Shown piece by piece: positions 16,420-23,666 of a stretch of DNA of 64,000 nt. Positions within the stretch are counted from its first letter, which is position 1. Each line of letters opens with the position of its first letter. This stretch comes from Clostridiales bacterium. Lineage in GTDB: Bacteria > Bacillota > Clostridia > Christensenellales > Aristaeellaceae. Where the stretch lies: assembly GCA_015056415.1 (NCBI GenBank), contig SVGJ01000011.1:1-64000 (forward strand), given 5' to 3'. The position numbers were made by a program, and so were the translations under genes. The notes below the pieces were generated by a model. It saw nothing but the letters and a program-made list of their open reading frames with translations, was not told where the DNA came from and searched no databases.

Positions 16420-17895
16420 ATGCCAACGTTGACTATTCGCCGGGGGCATCAGGTGCAACAGGCCGGGTTCGACCAGCCTGCCCCTCTTTCCGCGCTGCTG
16501 GCGCAGGCAGGTCAGCCGCTGGGCCAACCCTGCGGCGGCCGGGGCGTGTGTGGCAAGTGTGCCGTACTGCTGGAGGGGGAGGTCTCTGAACCCAACGCCG
16601 CGGAGATGCGCTGGGGCGTCCGGTTGGCCTGTCAGGCGATGGTGCTGGGCGATGCCTGCGTCATCCTGCCGGAGGAGCAGCTCATGGAGCAGATCGAGGG
16701 CGGCAGCGGCGCGGCCCTGCGTCCCGTACACCCCATGCCGGGGGAGATGGGCGCGGCCATCGACATAGGCACCACCACGCTGGCCATGCGCCTCTATGAC
16801 CTGCGCAGCGGCGAATGCCTTTCCGGCGCGACTATGCTGAATCCGCAGACCACTGTGGCGGCGGACGTGATCGGCCGTATCGACGCGGCTATGCATGGCG
16901 CCGAGGAGCGGCTGCGTGAGGCCATGGAAGCGGCGCTGCACACCATGCTGCTCATTGCCTGTGCCCGGGCGGGCTGCGAGGCGGATAAGGTGACCTCGCT
17001 GGTGGTCACGGGCAACACCACCATGCTGTACCTGCTTTGTGGGCGGGATCCCACAGCCTTGTCCCACGCACCCTTTGAGGCCGATCATCTTTTCGGCACG
17101 GAATGCGTGCTTCTGGGGCGCAGGGCTTATTTGCCGCCTTGTCTGCACGCCTTTGTGGGCGCGGATACATCCTGCGCGCTCCTGGCCAGCGGTATGCTGG
17201 CGCAAAGCGATACGGCCCTGCTGTGCGATATCGGCACAAACGGCGAGATCGCGCTGTGGCACCATGGCGAGCTGACCATTGCCTCCACAGCCGCCGGCCC
17301 TGCCTTTGAAGGCGCGGGGATCAGCTGCGGCTGCGGCAGCATTCCCGGGGCCATCGATCAGGTCAGCGTGGAGGACGGCACGATTAGCGTCCATACCATT
17401 GGCGGGAAAGCTCCGGTGGGTCTGTGCGGCTCCGGCCTGGTGGACGCGGTGGCGGCGCTGCTGGAGATCGGCGTCATCGACGAGACCGGCGCTATGGATG
17501 AAGCCTGCGTCCTTTCGCCAGGGGTCTGCCTGACGCCGCGGGATGTGCGGGCCCTGCAGCTGGCCAAGGCTGCCATGGCGGCGGGGGTGGACAGCCTGCT
17601 CCATGCCGCGTCCTGTCCGCAGGAAAGTGTGAGAGCGGTGCACCTTGCGGGGGGCTTCGGAAGCCACTTGAGTATGCGGAGCGCCGCTGCGATCGGGCTG
17701 CTTTCACCTGTGCTGGCGCAGAAGGTGCGGGTCATTGGTAACGCGGCGCTGGATGGAGCGGCCATGCTGCTGATGGATGTGTCCCTCCGGACTGATATGG
17801 AGCGCATCGGGCAGCAGGCACGGCATATCCGGCTGGACGGCAATCCGTTTTTCAACCAGCGGTATGTGGACGCCATGATGTTTGAACAGGAATGA
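16420..17895 (+). CDS. RACo-like corrinoid reactivation protein (2Fe-2S ferredoxin plus DUF4445 ATPase)
   Basis: 491 residues. The N-terminal plant-type ferredoxin domain has Cys38, Cys44, Cys47 (CGGRGVCGKC) and Cys71 for a 2Fe-2S cluster, though it is shorter than usual. From about residue 108 an ASKHA-type ATPase follows (AIDIGTTTLAM, VTGNTTM, CDIGTNGEIAL, GSGLVDAVAA, HLAGGFGSHL). Proteins of this architecture reduce accidentally oxidised Co(II) corrinoid proteins back to Co(I) at the cost of ATP. Start ATG 16420 follows CAGGAGGAGAACC. As the last gene of the operon it fits that repair role closely. Confidence 0.9.
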   Translation: MPTLTIRRGHQVQQAGFDQPAPLSALLAQAGQPLGQPCGGRGVCGKCAVLLEGEVSEPNAAEMRWGVRLACQAMVLGDACVILPEEQLMEQIEGGSGAALRPVHPMPGEMGAAIDIGTTTLAMRLYDLRSGECLSGATMLNPQTTVAADVIGRIDAAMHGAEERLREAMEAALHTMLLIACARAGCEADKVTSLVVTGNTTMLYLLCGRDPTALSHAPFEADHLFGTECVLLGRRAYLPPCLHAFVGADTSCALLASGMLAQSDTALLCDIGTNGEIALWHHGELTIASTAAGPAFEGAGISCGCGSIPGAIDQVSVEDGTISVHTIGGKAPVGLCGSGLVDAVAALLEIGVIDETGAMDEACVLSPGVCLTPRDVRALQLAKAAMAAGVDSLLHAASCPQESVRAVHLAGGFGSHLSMRSAAAIGLLSPVLAQKVRVIGNAALDGAAMLLMDVSLRTDMERIGQQARHIRLDGNPFFNQRYVDAMMFEQE

Positions 17896-17902
17896 CAACG
17901 TA

Positions 17903-17941
17903 AACAGCATCGGTTTGCGGAAGCAAGCCATGCTGTTTTTT
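17903..17941 (+). terminator. Terminator of the methyltransferase operon
   Basis: AACAGCAT-C-GGTTTGC, GGAA loop, GCAAGCC-ATGCTGTT followed by a T-rich run (TTTTCTTTTT). Confidence 0.9.
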
Positions 17942-17952
17942 CTTTTTGGCGT

Positions 17953-17975
17953 AACTTTTCGGAAGGCTGAAACGT
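17953..17975 (+). promoter_or_regulatory. Candidate ECF-sigma autoregulatory promoter
   Basis: GTAACTTTT with AAC at 17953-17955 and CGTTAT with CGT at 17973-17975, separated by 17 bp. This AAC/CGT arrangement is the usual ECF sigma promoter, located 44 bp before the sigma gene. Inference of autoregulation only. Confidence 0.5.
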
Positions 17976-18018
17976 TATACAAGTGAAGATCTTCTGAATC
18001 ACTCCATGGAGGACAAAC

Positions 18019-18486
18019 ATGAACGAAGCTGAATTCACAGGGCTTTGCCGTGAGCTTATGCCTGCGCTGTACCGTGTCAGCATGGCGGTGGTACGCAATC
18101 ACGCCGATGCGCAGGACGTTGTGCAGCAGGCGTTGATGAAGGCATGGGCAGCACGGGAACGGATCCGCCCGGGAAAGGAGAGGGCGTGGCTGATGCGCGT
18201 GGCGATCAACGAATGCCGCGATGTGCAGCGCCGGCGTATGCGCGCGCTGCCTATGGAGCAACTGCCGGAAAAGGGCTGGACGCCGCCGGATGCTGCCCTG
18301 CGGGAGGCTATCGACGCCCTGCCGGAAACCTGGCGGCTGCCGCTTTTGCTCAAGTACATGGAAGGCATGACGGAGAAAGAGGCTTCCGTAACGCTGGGCA
18401 TCAGCCAAACGGCGCTGAAGGGACGACTGCACCGGGCACGAAAAGCCCTGGAGAAAGCATTGAACGAGGAGGTAGAGCTGGGATGA
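18019..18486 (+). CDS. ECF RNA polymerase sigma factor
   Basis: 155 residues, full length for an ECF sigma. Region 2 is at about 8-70 (NHADAQDVVQQALMKAW), region 4 at about 95-150 with the helix-turn-helix MTEKEASVTLGISQTALKGR and RLHRARKAL. ECF sigmas redirect RNA polymerase to stress or envelope genes. ATG 18019 has GGAGGACAAAC upstream. The stop overlaps the next start as ATGA, so the downstream membrane protein, the presumed anti-sigma, is translationally coupled. Confidence 0.93.
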   Translation: MNEAEFTGLCRELMPALYRVSMAVVRNHADAQDVVQQALMKAWAARERIRPGKERAWLMRVAINECRDVQRRRMRALPMEQLPEKGWTPPDAALREAIDALPETWRLPLLLKYMEGMTEKEASVTLGISQTALKGRLHRARKALEKALNEEVELG

Positions 18487-19691
18487 AGCGTGTGACGCGG
18501 GAGACATTGCAGGCGATGTATCCTCCCATGCCGGAGGATTTTGCGGCCAGGGCGCTCTCCGGTTTGCCTCGCGGAGAGGAGAAGATCATCGTGAAGAGAA
18601 AGGTATCTGCCGCGCTTGTGCTGGCGGCGATGTTGGTGCTACTGGCTGTCGGCAGCGTGGCCGCGGCCTTGAACTGGGACGCGATCCTTTTCCTGTATGG
18701 GAAGGAAGAACCGCAGCTGAGCGACCTGATGAGTCCCGTGAACCGCAAGGGCGAGGCCGGCGGCGTGTCCCTGGAGATCACCAGCGCGGTAACGGACGGC
18801 CGGGCGCTGGCCTTTGACTGGACGCTGCAGGTGGATGAAACAGTTTTGCCCGTATATCTGCAGGTGGATGAGATCCGCATGAATGAATGGGAGCAGTTTT
18901 TCCTGGATACGGTCGCGGGGCTGAACCGTGTGTGGATCGGCCCGGACGAGAAAACCGTGCACAGCGGCGAGCTGCTGCAGCTGCCCGAGCCTGTGCAGGC
19001 CGGGGAGAATATTCACGTGGAACTGACGCTGGGGATCTACAAGCCCAAGCGGGAGGTGACGCTGTTCTTCTCGCCGCGGGATCAGCAGGAAGCACAGGCC
19101 TTGCGGTCGCAGGGAGTTTGGGCGGTTGCCCCCGTGAATGAGGTGCCTTCCATGCGGCGGGCCGGGGAGCTTAGCCCGCTTTGGCGCTACGATACGCTTT
19201 CCGAGAAAGAAAAGGCTGACTATGATCGCAGCGAGATCACTCTGGTCTTCGATGTGATGGTGACGGAGACTGACGCGCAGGAGCTTGTGCCGGATCAGGA
19301 CGCGTATGAAATGCCCGGCGCGACCTTCCGTGTCGTGCAGGCATACCGCACGCCCCTGAGCCTGTGCGCGCGCATTGATCTGGTGATCGAGGGCGTGGAG
19401 ACCGAGGCGGAGGCTATGCGGCAATCCCGCTACTATTCTTTCTCCTTCAGGGACGCAAGAGGGGAGTATCTGTACGGCCAGAGCTTCACAGGCGCGATGG
19501 CGCCAACGTGTTATTACTGGAAGGACGATGAGCTCCACATGGTCCAGGAGGTGTGGACAGAGGCCTATGATAATACTGTCATCGCGGAGGATGAGTACTT
19601 GTGTCTGACCTATTCCCATGGCAGGGATGACGGGAAAGACCGGATCATGCTGACGAGGATCGGCGAGGTACGCCTGCGGATGGAGGAATAA
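18483..19691 (+). CDS. DUF4179-type membrane protein, probable anti-sigma factor
   Basis: 402 residues. A short cytoplasmic N-terminus (residues 1-38), one membrane helix at about 39-58 (VSAALVLAAMLVLLAVGSVAAA), then a large extracytoplasmic domain of about 340 residues with two beta-sandwich-like halves. DUF4179 proteins are usually encoded after ECF sigma genes and are thought to be anti-sigma factors, but the N-terminal segment is short and lacks a zinc-binding HxxxCxxC anti-sigma domain. ATG 18483 uses GAGGAGG and overlaps the sigma stop. The outer domain may sense an envelope signal. Confidence 0.75.
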   Translation: MKRVTRETLQAMYPPMPEDFAARALSGLPRGEEKIIVKRKVSAALVLAAMLVLLAVGSVAAALNWDAILFLYGKEEPQLSDLMSPVNRKGEAGGVSLEITSAVTDGRALAFDWTLQVDETVLPVYLQVDEIRMNEWEQFFLDTVAGLNRVWIGPDEKTVHSGELLQLPEPVQAGENIHVELTLGIYKPKREVTLFFSPRDQQEAQALRSQGVWAVAPVNEVPSMRRAGELSPLWRYDTLSEKEKADYDRSEITLVFDVMVTETDAQELVPDQDAYEMPGATFRVVQAYRTPLSLCARIDLVIEGVETEAEAMRQSRYYSFSFRDARGEYLYGQSFTGAMAPTCYYWKDDELHMVQEVWTEAYDNTVIAEDEYLCLTYSHGRDDGKDRIMLTRIGEVRLRMEE

Positions 19692-19696
19692 GCACA

Positions 19697-19729
19697 AAGA
19701 AAAGCACCGGCCCGGCCGGTGCTTTTCTT
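19697..19729. terminator. Bidirectional terminator
   Basis: AAGAAAAGCACCGGC (19697-19711) pairs perfectly with GCCGGTGCTTTTCTT (19715-19729), with a 3-nt loop. It serves the sigma operon and the convergent motor operon. Confidence 0.92.
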
Positions 19730-19731
19730 GA

Positions 19732-20214
19732 TCAGTGTCCATACGTCGTGCGGATGGTGAAGGGCACGCCCCACATATAATAGCTGATGTTCAGCTCGCG
19801 TACGGAGTGCATATTGACGTCTGTGAGGATGGTGGCGCTCAGGTCGCCGGTAGTGCGGGCGGGAAGCGCGCGGGCACTTTCATCCGCCAGCTGGAGCACG
19901 TCGCCTGTCATGGGCGTGACCTGCACCTCCACCATATCGGCTTTGACAAAGCAGTTGTTCTTCAGCCGGACGGTGTAGGTGTAGAACTGGTAACCGGATG
20001 CGTCGCCCAGCGGTTGGCTGGTGAAGGCTGTGCCGATGACGGACTGGCTTTCCATTTGCTGGCGCAGCTGCTGGAAAACCTCAGGCTGGGTGGAGGCCTC
20101 CACAGCCACGACGCCAATGGCCTCCACGGTGACGTTGGCTGTCAGGTACAGGTAGCCCACGCCGATCAGGCTGGCAATGAGCAGGATAACAGTCAGTATG
20201 GCGATATATTTCAT
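19732..20214 (-). CDS. Unknown single-pass membrane protein of the ZorAB-like operon
   Basis: 160 residues. Residues 3-24 form a membrane anchor (IAILTVILLIASLIGVGYLYL); the remaining extracytoplasmic part (about 25-160) is beta-rich and ends YYMWGVPFTIRTTYGH. No known family was recognised. Its start codon overlaps the stop of the ZorB-like gene (TAATG), so it is translationally coupled and probably acts with that protein. It could be a secreted cap, regulator or stator partner. It is not ZorC, ZorD or ZorE, which are cytoplasmic effectors. Confidence 0.7.
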   Translation of the reverse strand: MKYIAILTVILLIASLIGVGYLYLTANVTVEAIGVVAVEASTQPEVFQQLRQQMESQSVIGTAFTSQPLGDASGYQFYTYTVRLKNNCFVKADMVEVQVTPMTGDVLQLADESARALPARTTGDLSATILTDVNMHSVRELNISYYMWGVPFTIRTTYGH

Positions 20215-21263
20215 TATTCGGTCTCCATCTCCTGAAGGATGCGGTTCATCTCGGCGATCATGTCGGCGTCGCGCAGGCTGAACTTGAACTCAACACGGCG
20301 GGACTTTTCATCGTTGATGGTGCCGTCCTCATTATATACGGGATCGGTATAGCTCTTGCCCTTGGGCACGATCAGCGTGCGGAGAAGCTCGCGCTGCTGG
20401 GCGGAAAGGGCGGGGGTAGTCAGGATATACTTTACCACCGTCTGCGCGCGGGCCTGGGAGAGCTCCAGGTTGGTCATGTATTCGCCCACGCTGTCGGTGT
20501 GCCCCTCGATGATGATCTCGCCCAGGTAATCCCGGTATTCAGCGGAAAGCAGTACGCTCATGTAGGCGGGGAGGAAACGGTCCAGCAGGGCCTTACCCTC
20601 TGCAGAGAGCTCGGAGGAGTTGAAGCCGAAGAACACGGCGCTTTCCAGCATGATGTCGCCGGTGGTGGAATCCACCGTGGCACGCAGGCCGGAACGGCTC
20701 AGCGTGGTGGAAAGGTCGGAAACGATCTGTGTGCGCAGGCCGACGATGTTATCGATCTTCTGGGCTTGAGCGGCAAGTTCCTGCTTTTGGGCGGTGAGCA
20801 CCGCGGTGGCGGCGTCCAGCTCGACCTGCTTGCTGGCCAGCTCGCCCTGCAGGATGATGAGCTGCGCTTCACGGGAGGCCAGGGCGGTGTTAGCCTCGTC
20901 CAGCTCGGTTTGCTGGCTGATGAGGATGATCTGCGCGGCCTCCAGCTCGTCCTGGGCGGTGGCCAGCTCGTCCTGGGCCAGGATCAGCTCGGCAGACTGG
21001 GCGTCCAGCGCGGTTTGCTTTTCGTCCAGCTGGATGATGATCTTGTCCACCTCGGCCTGTTTGGCGATGACCAGCGCGCGCTGCTCATCCAGCTCGAGGG
21101 ACTTTTGCTCCAGCTGGTTCATATAGGAGTGAAGCGCGACAGACAGGATCAGCACGAAGATCAGCACCAGGGCGGCCATCATGTCAGAATAGCTGATCCA
21201 GCTGGTGCCGGTGCTGGTGGAGCCGCGGCCGGCGCGGCGGTTGTGCATGCTTTGTCTGGCCAT
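20214..21263 (-). CDS. ZorB/MotB-like stator protein with OmpA domain
   Basis: 349 residues. A short basic N-terminus leads into one membrane helix at about 28-48. The conserved ion-carrying aspartate is Asp27 in WISYSDMMAALVLIF, matching the MotB/ZorB plug-and-helix motif. A coiled coil of heptad-like repeats fills about 50-170 (ELDEQRALV, AQDELATAQDELEAAQ). The C-terminal OmpA/MotB peptidoglycan-binding domain has FFGFNSSELS, IIIEGHTDSVGEYM and NLELSQARAQTVV. It would anchor an ion-driven motor to the wall. ATG 21263 sits two bases after the stop of the ZorA-like gene. The long coiled coil is unusual for MotB and closer to ZorB-type proteins. Confidence 0.85.
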   Translation of the reverse strand: MARQSMHNRRAGRGSTSTGTSWISYSDMMAALVLIFVLILSVALHSYMNQLEQKSLELDEQRALVIAKQAEVDKIIIQLDEKQTALDAQSAELILAQDELATAQDELEAAQIILISQQTELDEANTALASREAQLIILQGELASKQVELDAATAVLTAQKQELAAQAQKIDNIVGLRTQIVSDLSTTLSRSGLRATVDSTTGDIMLESAVFFGFNSSELSAEGKALLDRFLPAYMSVLLSAEYRDYLGEIIIEGHTDSVGEYMTNLELSQARAQTVVKYILTTPALSAQQRELLRTLIVPKGKSYTDPVYNEDGTINDEKSRRVEFKFSLRDADMIAEMNRILQEMETE

Positions 21264-21265
21264 GA

Positions 21266-22804
21266 TCAGGCCTCCTTCTGGTCAAGGCTGTTGGCGGCCT
21301 GCTTCAGGGAAGCCTGCATGGAGGTGAGCATGCGCTGGATCTCGCTGAGCTGGGCGGCGGTCTGTCCGCTGGTGCCGGAGGCGGTTACCGCGTCAACCTT
21401 TTCCGTCAGCGTGGCGACGAGGCTGTTCATGTTTTCATCAAACATACCCAGCGCCCGGGAGAGTCCTTCCACCACGTTCTGCACAAAGCCCTGATAGCTC
21501 TGGGCAAGCTGGGTGCTGGAGGTCTGCATGGTCTTGCCCACGGCTTCCAGATGCCCGCCGGTGAGGTCGGTCTCGTGCTGCATGGCTCCAATGGCGTCAC
21601 GGGTCTGGGTTCGGAACTGCTCCAGCGAGGCTGTGAGATCGTTCTGATAGCCCATCAGATGATGAATGGCCTCGGTCTGCTGGTCGGCAGCCTGGTGCAT
21701 ACGGCTGAGCAGGTCAGCAGAGGCCTGCTCGAAGCGCTCGTCGCGGGATCGGGCGTCGCTCAGCTCACGGACGTAGTTTTCGAAGTGGGTCATCACTTCC
21801 TGGGATACGCCCTGGAGGCGGGTGACCTCGCCCACGATGACGCTGGCCGATTGCAGGGACTGATCCATGCGCTCCATGGTGAGCTGCTGGTTCTGGTTGA
21901 TCTCCGTAAGCGTGCGGCCCAGCTCCAGAAACTCGTTGTTCAGGCTGGCGTTCATCTGGTTGACGAAGCTGTTCACAATGCGGCCCACGCCGTCCACCTG
22001 CGCCCGGGTGGCGCCGATCAGGAAGCTGTCCATGCTCTGGGCAACGGGCTGCATGGCACGGCTGACGCTGATCTCCATGGATTTGGCCAGCTGGCCGGGC
22101 AGGGTGTCGGTAAGGGTGGAGAGCATATGATTGCTGTCCTGATTCTGGCAGATCAGCTGCACGTCGTTATCCAGGGGGCGCTGCATGGCCAGCTGGGTGA
22201 AGGACTCGACAAAGTCATCGATGGCACGGTAGCTGGAGCCCTGGGCAATGCGGTTGAGCATACTGAAGATAATGGAGCAGCTCACGCCCGCCACCGAGGT
22301 GCCAAAGGCGAAGCGCATTCCGGACAGCAGGGTGGGAATACCCTCGATAATAGCGTCGGAATTGGCGAAGTTCAGCCCGCCGATGCCGCGCACCATGCCC
22401 ATGAAGGTGCCCAGGATGCCCAGGGAGGTGAGCATGTTGGGGAGCAGCTCCGCCAGATTGGCGTTGCCCGGGCCGTGGGCGACGGTATCATCGTTGATGT
22501 AGTCCTCCACGTTGCAGGGCAGGCCGCGGCGGTCGAGCTGCTCGGCATTCTGCAGGAAGCGAAGCCAGTAGCCCCGCAGGCGGCGGCCCATAAAACGGCT
22601 CTCCTGCCAGACGGGCTTTTCGGCGGTGGTATTGCCCGCGTCCTGCTGCAGGCGGCGGATGGCCCGGCGCAGGGCATGGGTCGTATTCCACAGGGGCAGG
22701 AGACATTTGATCACACCGATCAGTGTAACCACCGCGATAGCCGTATAAACAAGAAAATCGGCCAGCTGGGGCAGCAACCCGGTCAGTTTGTTCAAATTCT
22801 GCAT
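21266..22804 (-). CDS. ZorA/MotA/TolQ-like proton-channel protein with long cytoplasmic tail
   Basis: 512 residues. Three membrane segments at about 12-38, 115-140 and 155-185 form the MotA/TolQ/ExbB proton-channel unit (LGILGTFMGMVRGIGGLNF, LLSGMRFAFGTSVAGVS). The remaining 320 residues are a predicted cytoplasmic coiled-coil tail rich in Gln, Met and Ser, like the long intracellular tail of ZorA in Zorya defence. MotA would have four TMs and a torque loop instead. AAGGAGGTACATC precedes ATG 22804. No flagellar genes are near. The gene is first in a three-gene operon and the motor is probably PG-anchored. Confidence 0.85.
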   Translation of the reverse strand: MQNLNKLTGLLPQLADFLVYTAIAVVTLIGVIKCLLPLWNTTHALRRAIRRLQQDAGNTTAEKPVWQESRFMGRRLRGYWLRFLQNAEQLDRRGLPCNVEDYINDDTVAHGPGNANLAELLPNMLTSLGILGTFMGMVRGIGGLNFANSDAIIEGIPTLLSGMRFAFGTSVAGVSCSIIFSMLNRIAQGSSYRAIDDFVESFTQLAMQRPLDNDVQLICQNQDSNHMLSTLTDTLPGQLAKSMEISVSRAMQPVAQSMDSFLIGATRAQVDGVGRIVNSFVNQMNASLNNEFLELGRTLTEINQNQQLTMERMDQSLQSASVIVGEVTRLQGVSQEVMTHFENYVRELSDARSRDERFEQASADLLSRMHQAADQQTEAIHHLMGYQNDLTASLEQFRTQTRDAIGAMQHETDLTGGHLEAVGKTMQTSSTQLAQSYQGFVQNVVEGLSRALGMFDENMNSLVATLTEKVDAVTASGTSGQTAAQLSEIQRMLTSMQASLKQAANSLDQKEA

Positions 22805-22836
22805 ATGATGTACCTCCTTCGGGGTGGCTTCATCTT

Positions 22837-22865
22837 ATTGTACATGATTTTCCCTTAATTGTAAA
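22837..22865 (-). promoter_or_regulatory. Promoter of the ZorAB-like operon
   Basis: On the minus strand TTTACA (22865-22860), 17 bp, TACAAT (22842-22837). It gives a leader of about 30 nt. Confidence 0.7.
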
Positions 22866-22970
22866 TATTTTTGGTTGCCTATATAACAAAAACGTAACAA
22901 AATGTCCGTTTGTTGCAGTGGTCAAAAAATTTTTTGCTGCATAGGATGTAACGGAAGCGAGGGATCGGCA

Positions 22971-23168
22971 ATGCGTAATGGGATGAACGGACTGGGCTGC
23001 GGGCGACGCGGCGGGAGCGGCATGCTGGCGACGGTGGGCGTGGCGCTGATTGCCGCCGGTCTGATCCTGCTGTTCGCGTGTATTCCGGGCTGGGCCTGGG
23101 CAGCTCTGGCAGGGCTCGCGCTGATCGTGGCCGGGTACGTGCTGATCCGGCTGGAGGCAGGGAGGTGA
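22971..23168 (+). CDS. Small two-TM membrane protein
   Basis: 65 residues. A Gly-rich N-terminus (MRNGMNGLGCGRRGGSG) is followed by two membrane helices at about 19-38 and 41-60 separated by PGWAW. No known family. ATG 22971 follows GCGAGGGATCGGCA; ATG 22902 upstream in frame lacks a site. Four bases separate its stop from the spoVM-like gene, so the two are likely co-transcribed. A CATAGGAT motif at 22942-22949 resembles a sporulation sigma-E -10 box, which would fit, but no convincing -35 was found. Confidence 0.6.
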   Translation: MRNGMNGLGCGRRGGSGMLATVGVALIAAGLILLFACIPGWAWAALAGLALIVAGYVLIRLEAGR

Positions 23169-23172
23169 AACG

Positions 23173-23259
23173 ATGGCTGTGCGCATGGTGTGCGTCAAGG
23201 CCCCCAAGGGCATCAGCGGACTGCTGAGATTGCTCACGGGAAAAAAGAAAAGCACTTGA
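23173..23259 (+). CDS. spoVM: SpoVM-like spore coat anchoring micro-protein
   Basis: 28 codons: MAVRMVCVKAPKGISGLLRL then LTGKKKST. It shares the exact spacing of B. subtilis SpoVM, K-x-P-K-x-x-x-G-x-x-R-x-x-x-G, including the kinking proline and a basic C-terminus. SpoVM is an amphipathic helix that recognises the convex forespore membrane and anchors the SpoIVA coat scaffold. The ribosome site GGAGGTGAAACG is strong. The gene is too short for most gene finders. The protein family is short and divergent, so the call rests on the motif, the site and the sporulation context. Confidence 0.75.
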   Translation: MAVRMVCVKAPKGISGLLRLLTGKKKST

Positions 23260-23260
23260 G

Positions 23261-23286
23261 CGGCGCGTTCTGCGCCGTGTTTTGTT
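23261..23286 (+). terminator. Probable terminator after spoVM
   Basis: CGGCGC (23261-23266), GTTCT loop, GCGCCG (23272-23277), then TGTTTTG. The T-run is short. Confidence 0.6.
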
Positions 23287-23325
23287 GAAAAAACAAAGAA
23301 GAAACAAATGAAGGGCTTACCGCGC

Positions 23326-23355
23326 TTGACAGGCGTGGAAGCCACGTGATATGAT
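23326..23355 (+). promoter_or_regulatory. Promoter of the asd-dapA-dapB operon
   Basis: TTGACA (23326-23331), 18 bp, TATGAT (23350-23355). Transcription would start near 23362, just before the riboswitch. Confidence 0.85.
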
Positions 23356-23390
23356 GTTCACGTTTCCCGGAAGTACATAGAAACGGAATC

Positions 23391-23582
23391 AGAGGCGCAT
23401 TTTTCATGAGTAACGCGGCGGAGGATGAGCATCCTGTGATGCAGCGCGAAAGGGAACGATGCCGAAAGGCGGTTCAGGCTCAATGCATCGCCTTGGGCGC
23501 GGGGTGAACAAGTCCGCGACTGTCATCGGGCGGAAAGGCCCGGCGGAGCGCTGGTTCAACAGGTGAAGCAGGATGCGTGGCA
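23391..23582 (+). ncRNA. Lysine riboswitch (L box)
   Basis: The conserved L-box segments appear in order: AGAGGCGCA, a GAGTAAC segment, AAAGGGAACGATGCCGAAAG near 23450, GGCTCAATGC, GACTGTCATCGGG and a closing ATGCGT that pairs with GCGCAT to form P1 (23395-23400 with 23573-23578). It precedes asd, dapA and dapB, the expected targets of lysine feedback. Between 23583 and 23666 a GC-rich stretch ends GGGGTGATTTTTT (T-run 23625-23630), consistent with a regulated terminator. Lysine binding would favour termination. Confidence 0.9.
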
Positions 23583-23666
23583 TACCTGTATCATGCTGGC
23601 GCACCGCAGGCATCGCTTGGGGTGATTTTTTCTATATGCCGGATGATGAATGAGGAGGATGCAGCA

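Noticed and set aside
19732-22804. Complete Zorya defence island
   Set aside because: ZorC, ZorD and ZorE are absent and the neighbours are housekeeping or sporulation genes. Only the motor half is present.
22902-22970. Upstream ATG 22902 for the small membrane protein
   Set aside because: It lacks a ribosome site, and the Cys-rich extension (MSVCCSGQKIFCCIGC) looks like read-through of the promoter region.
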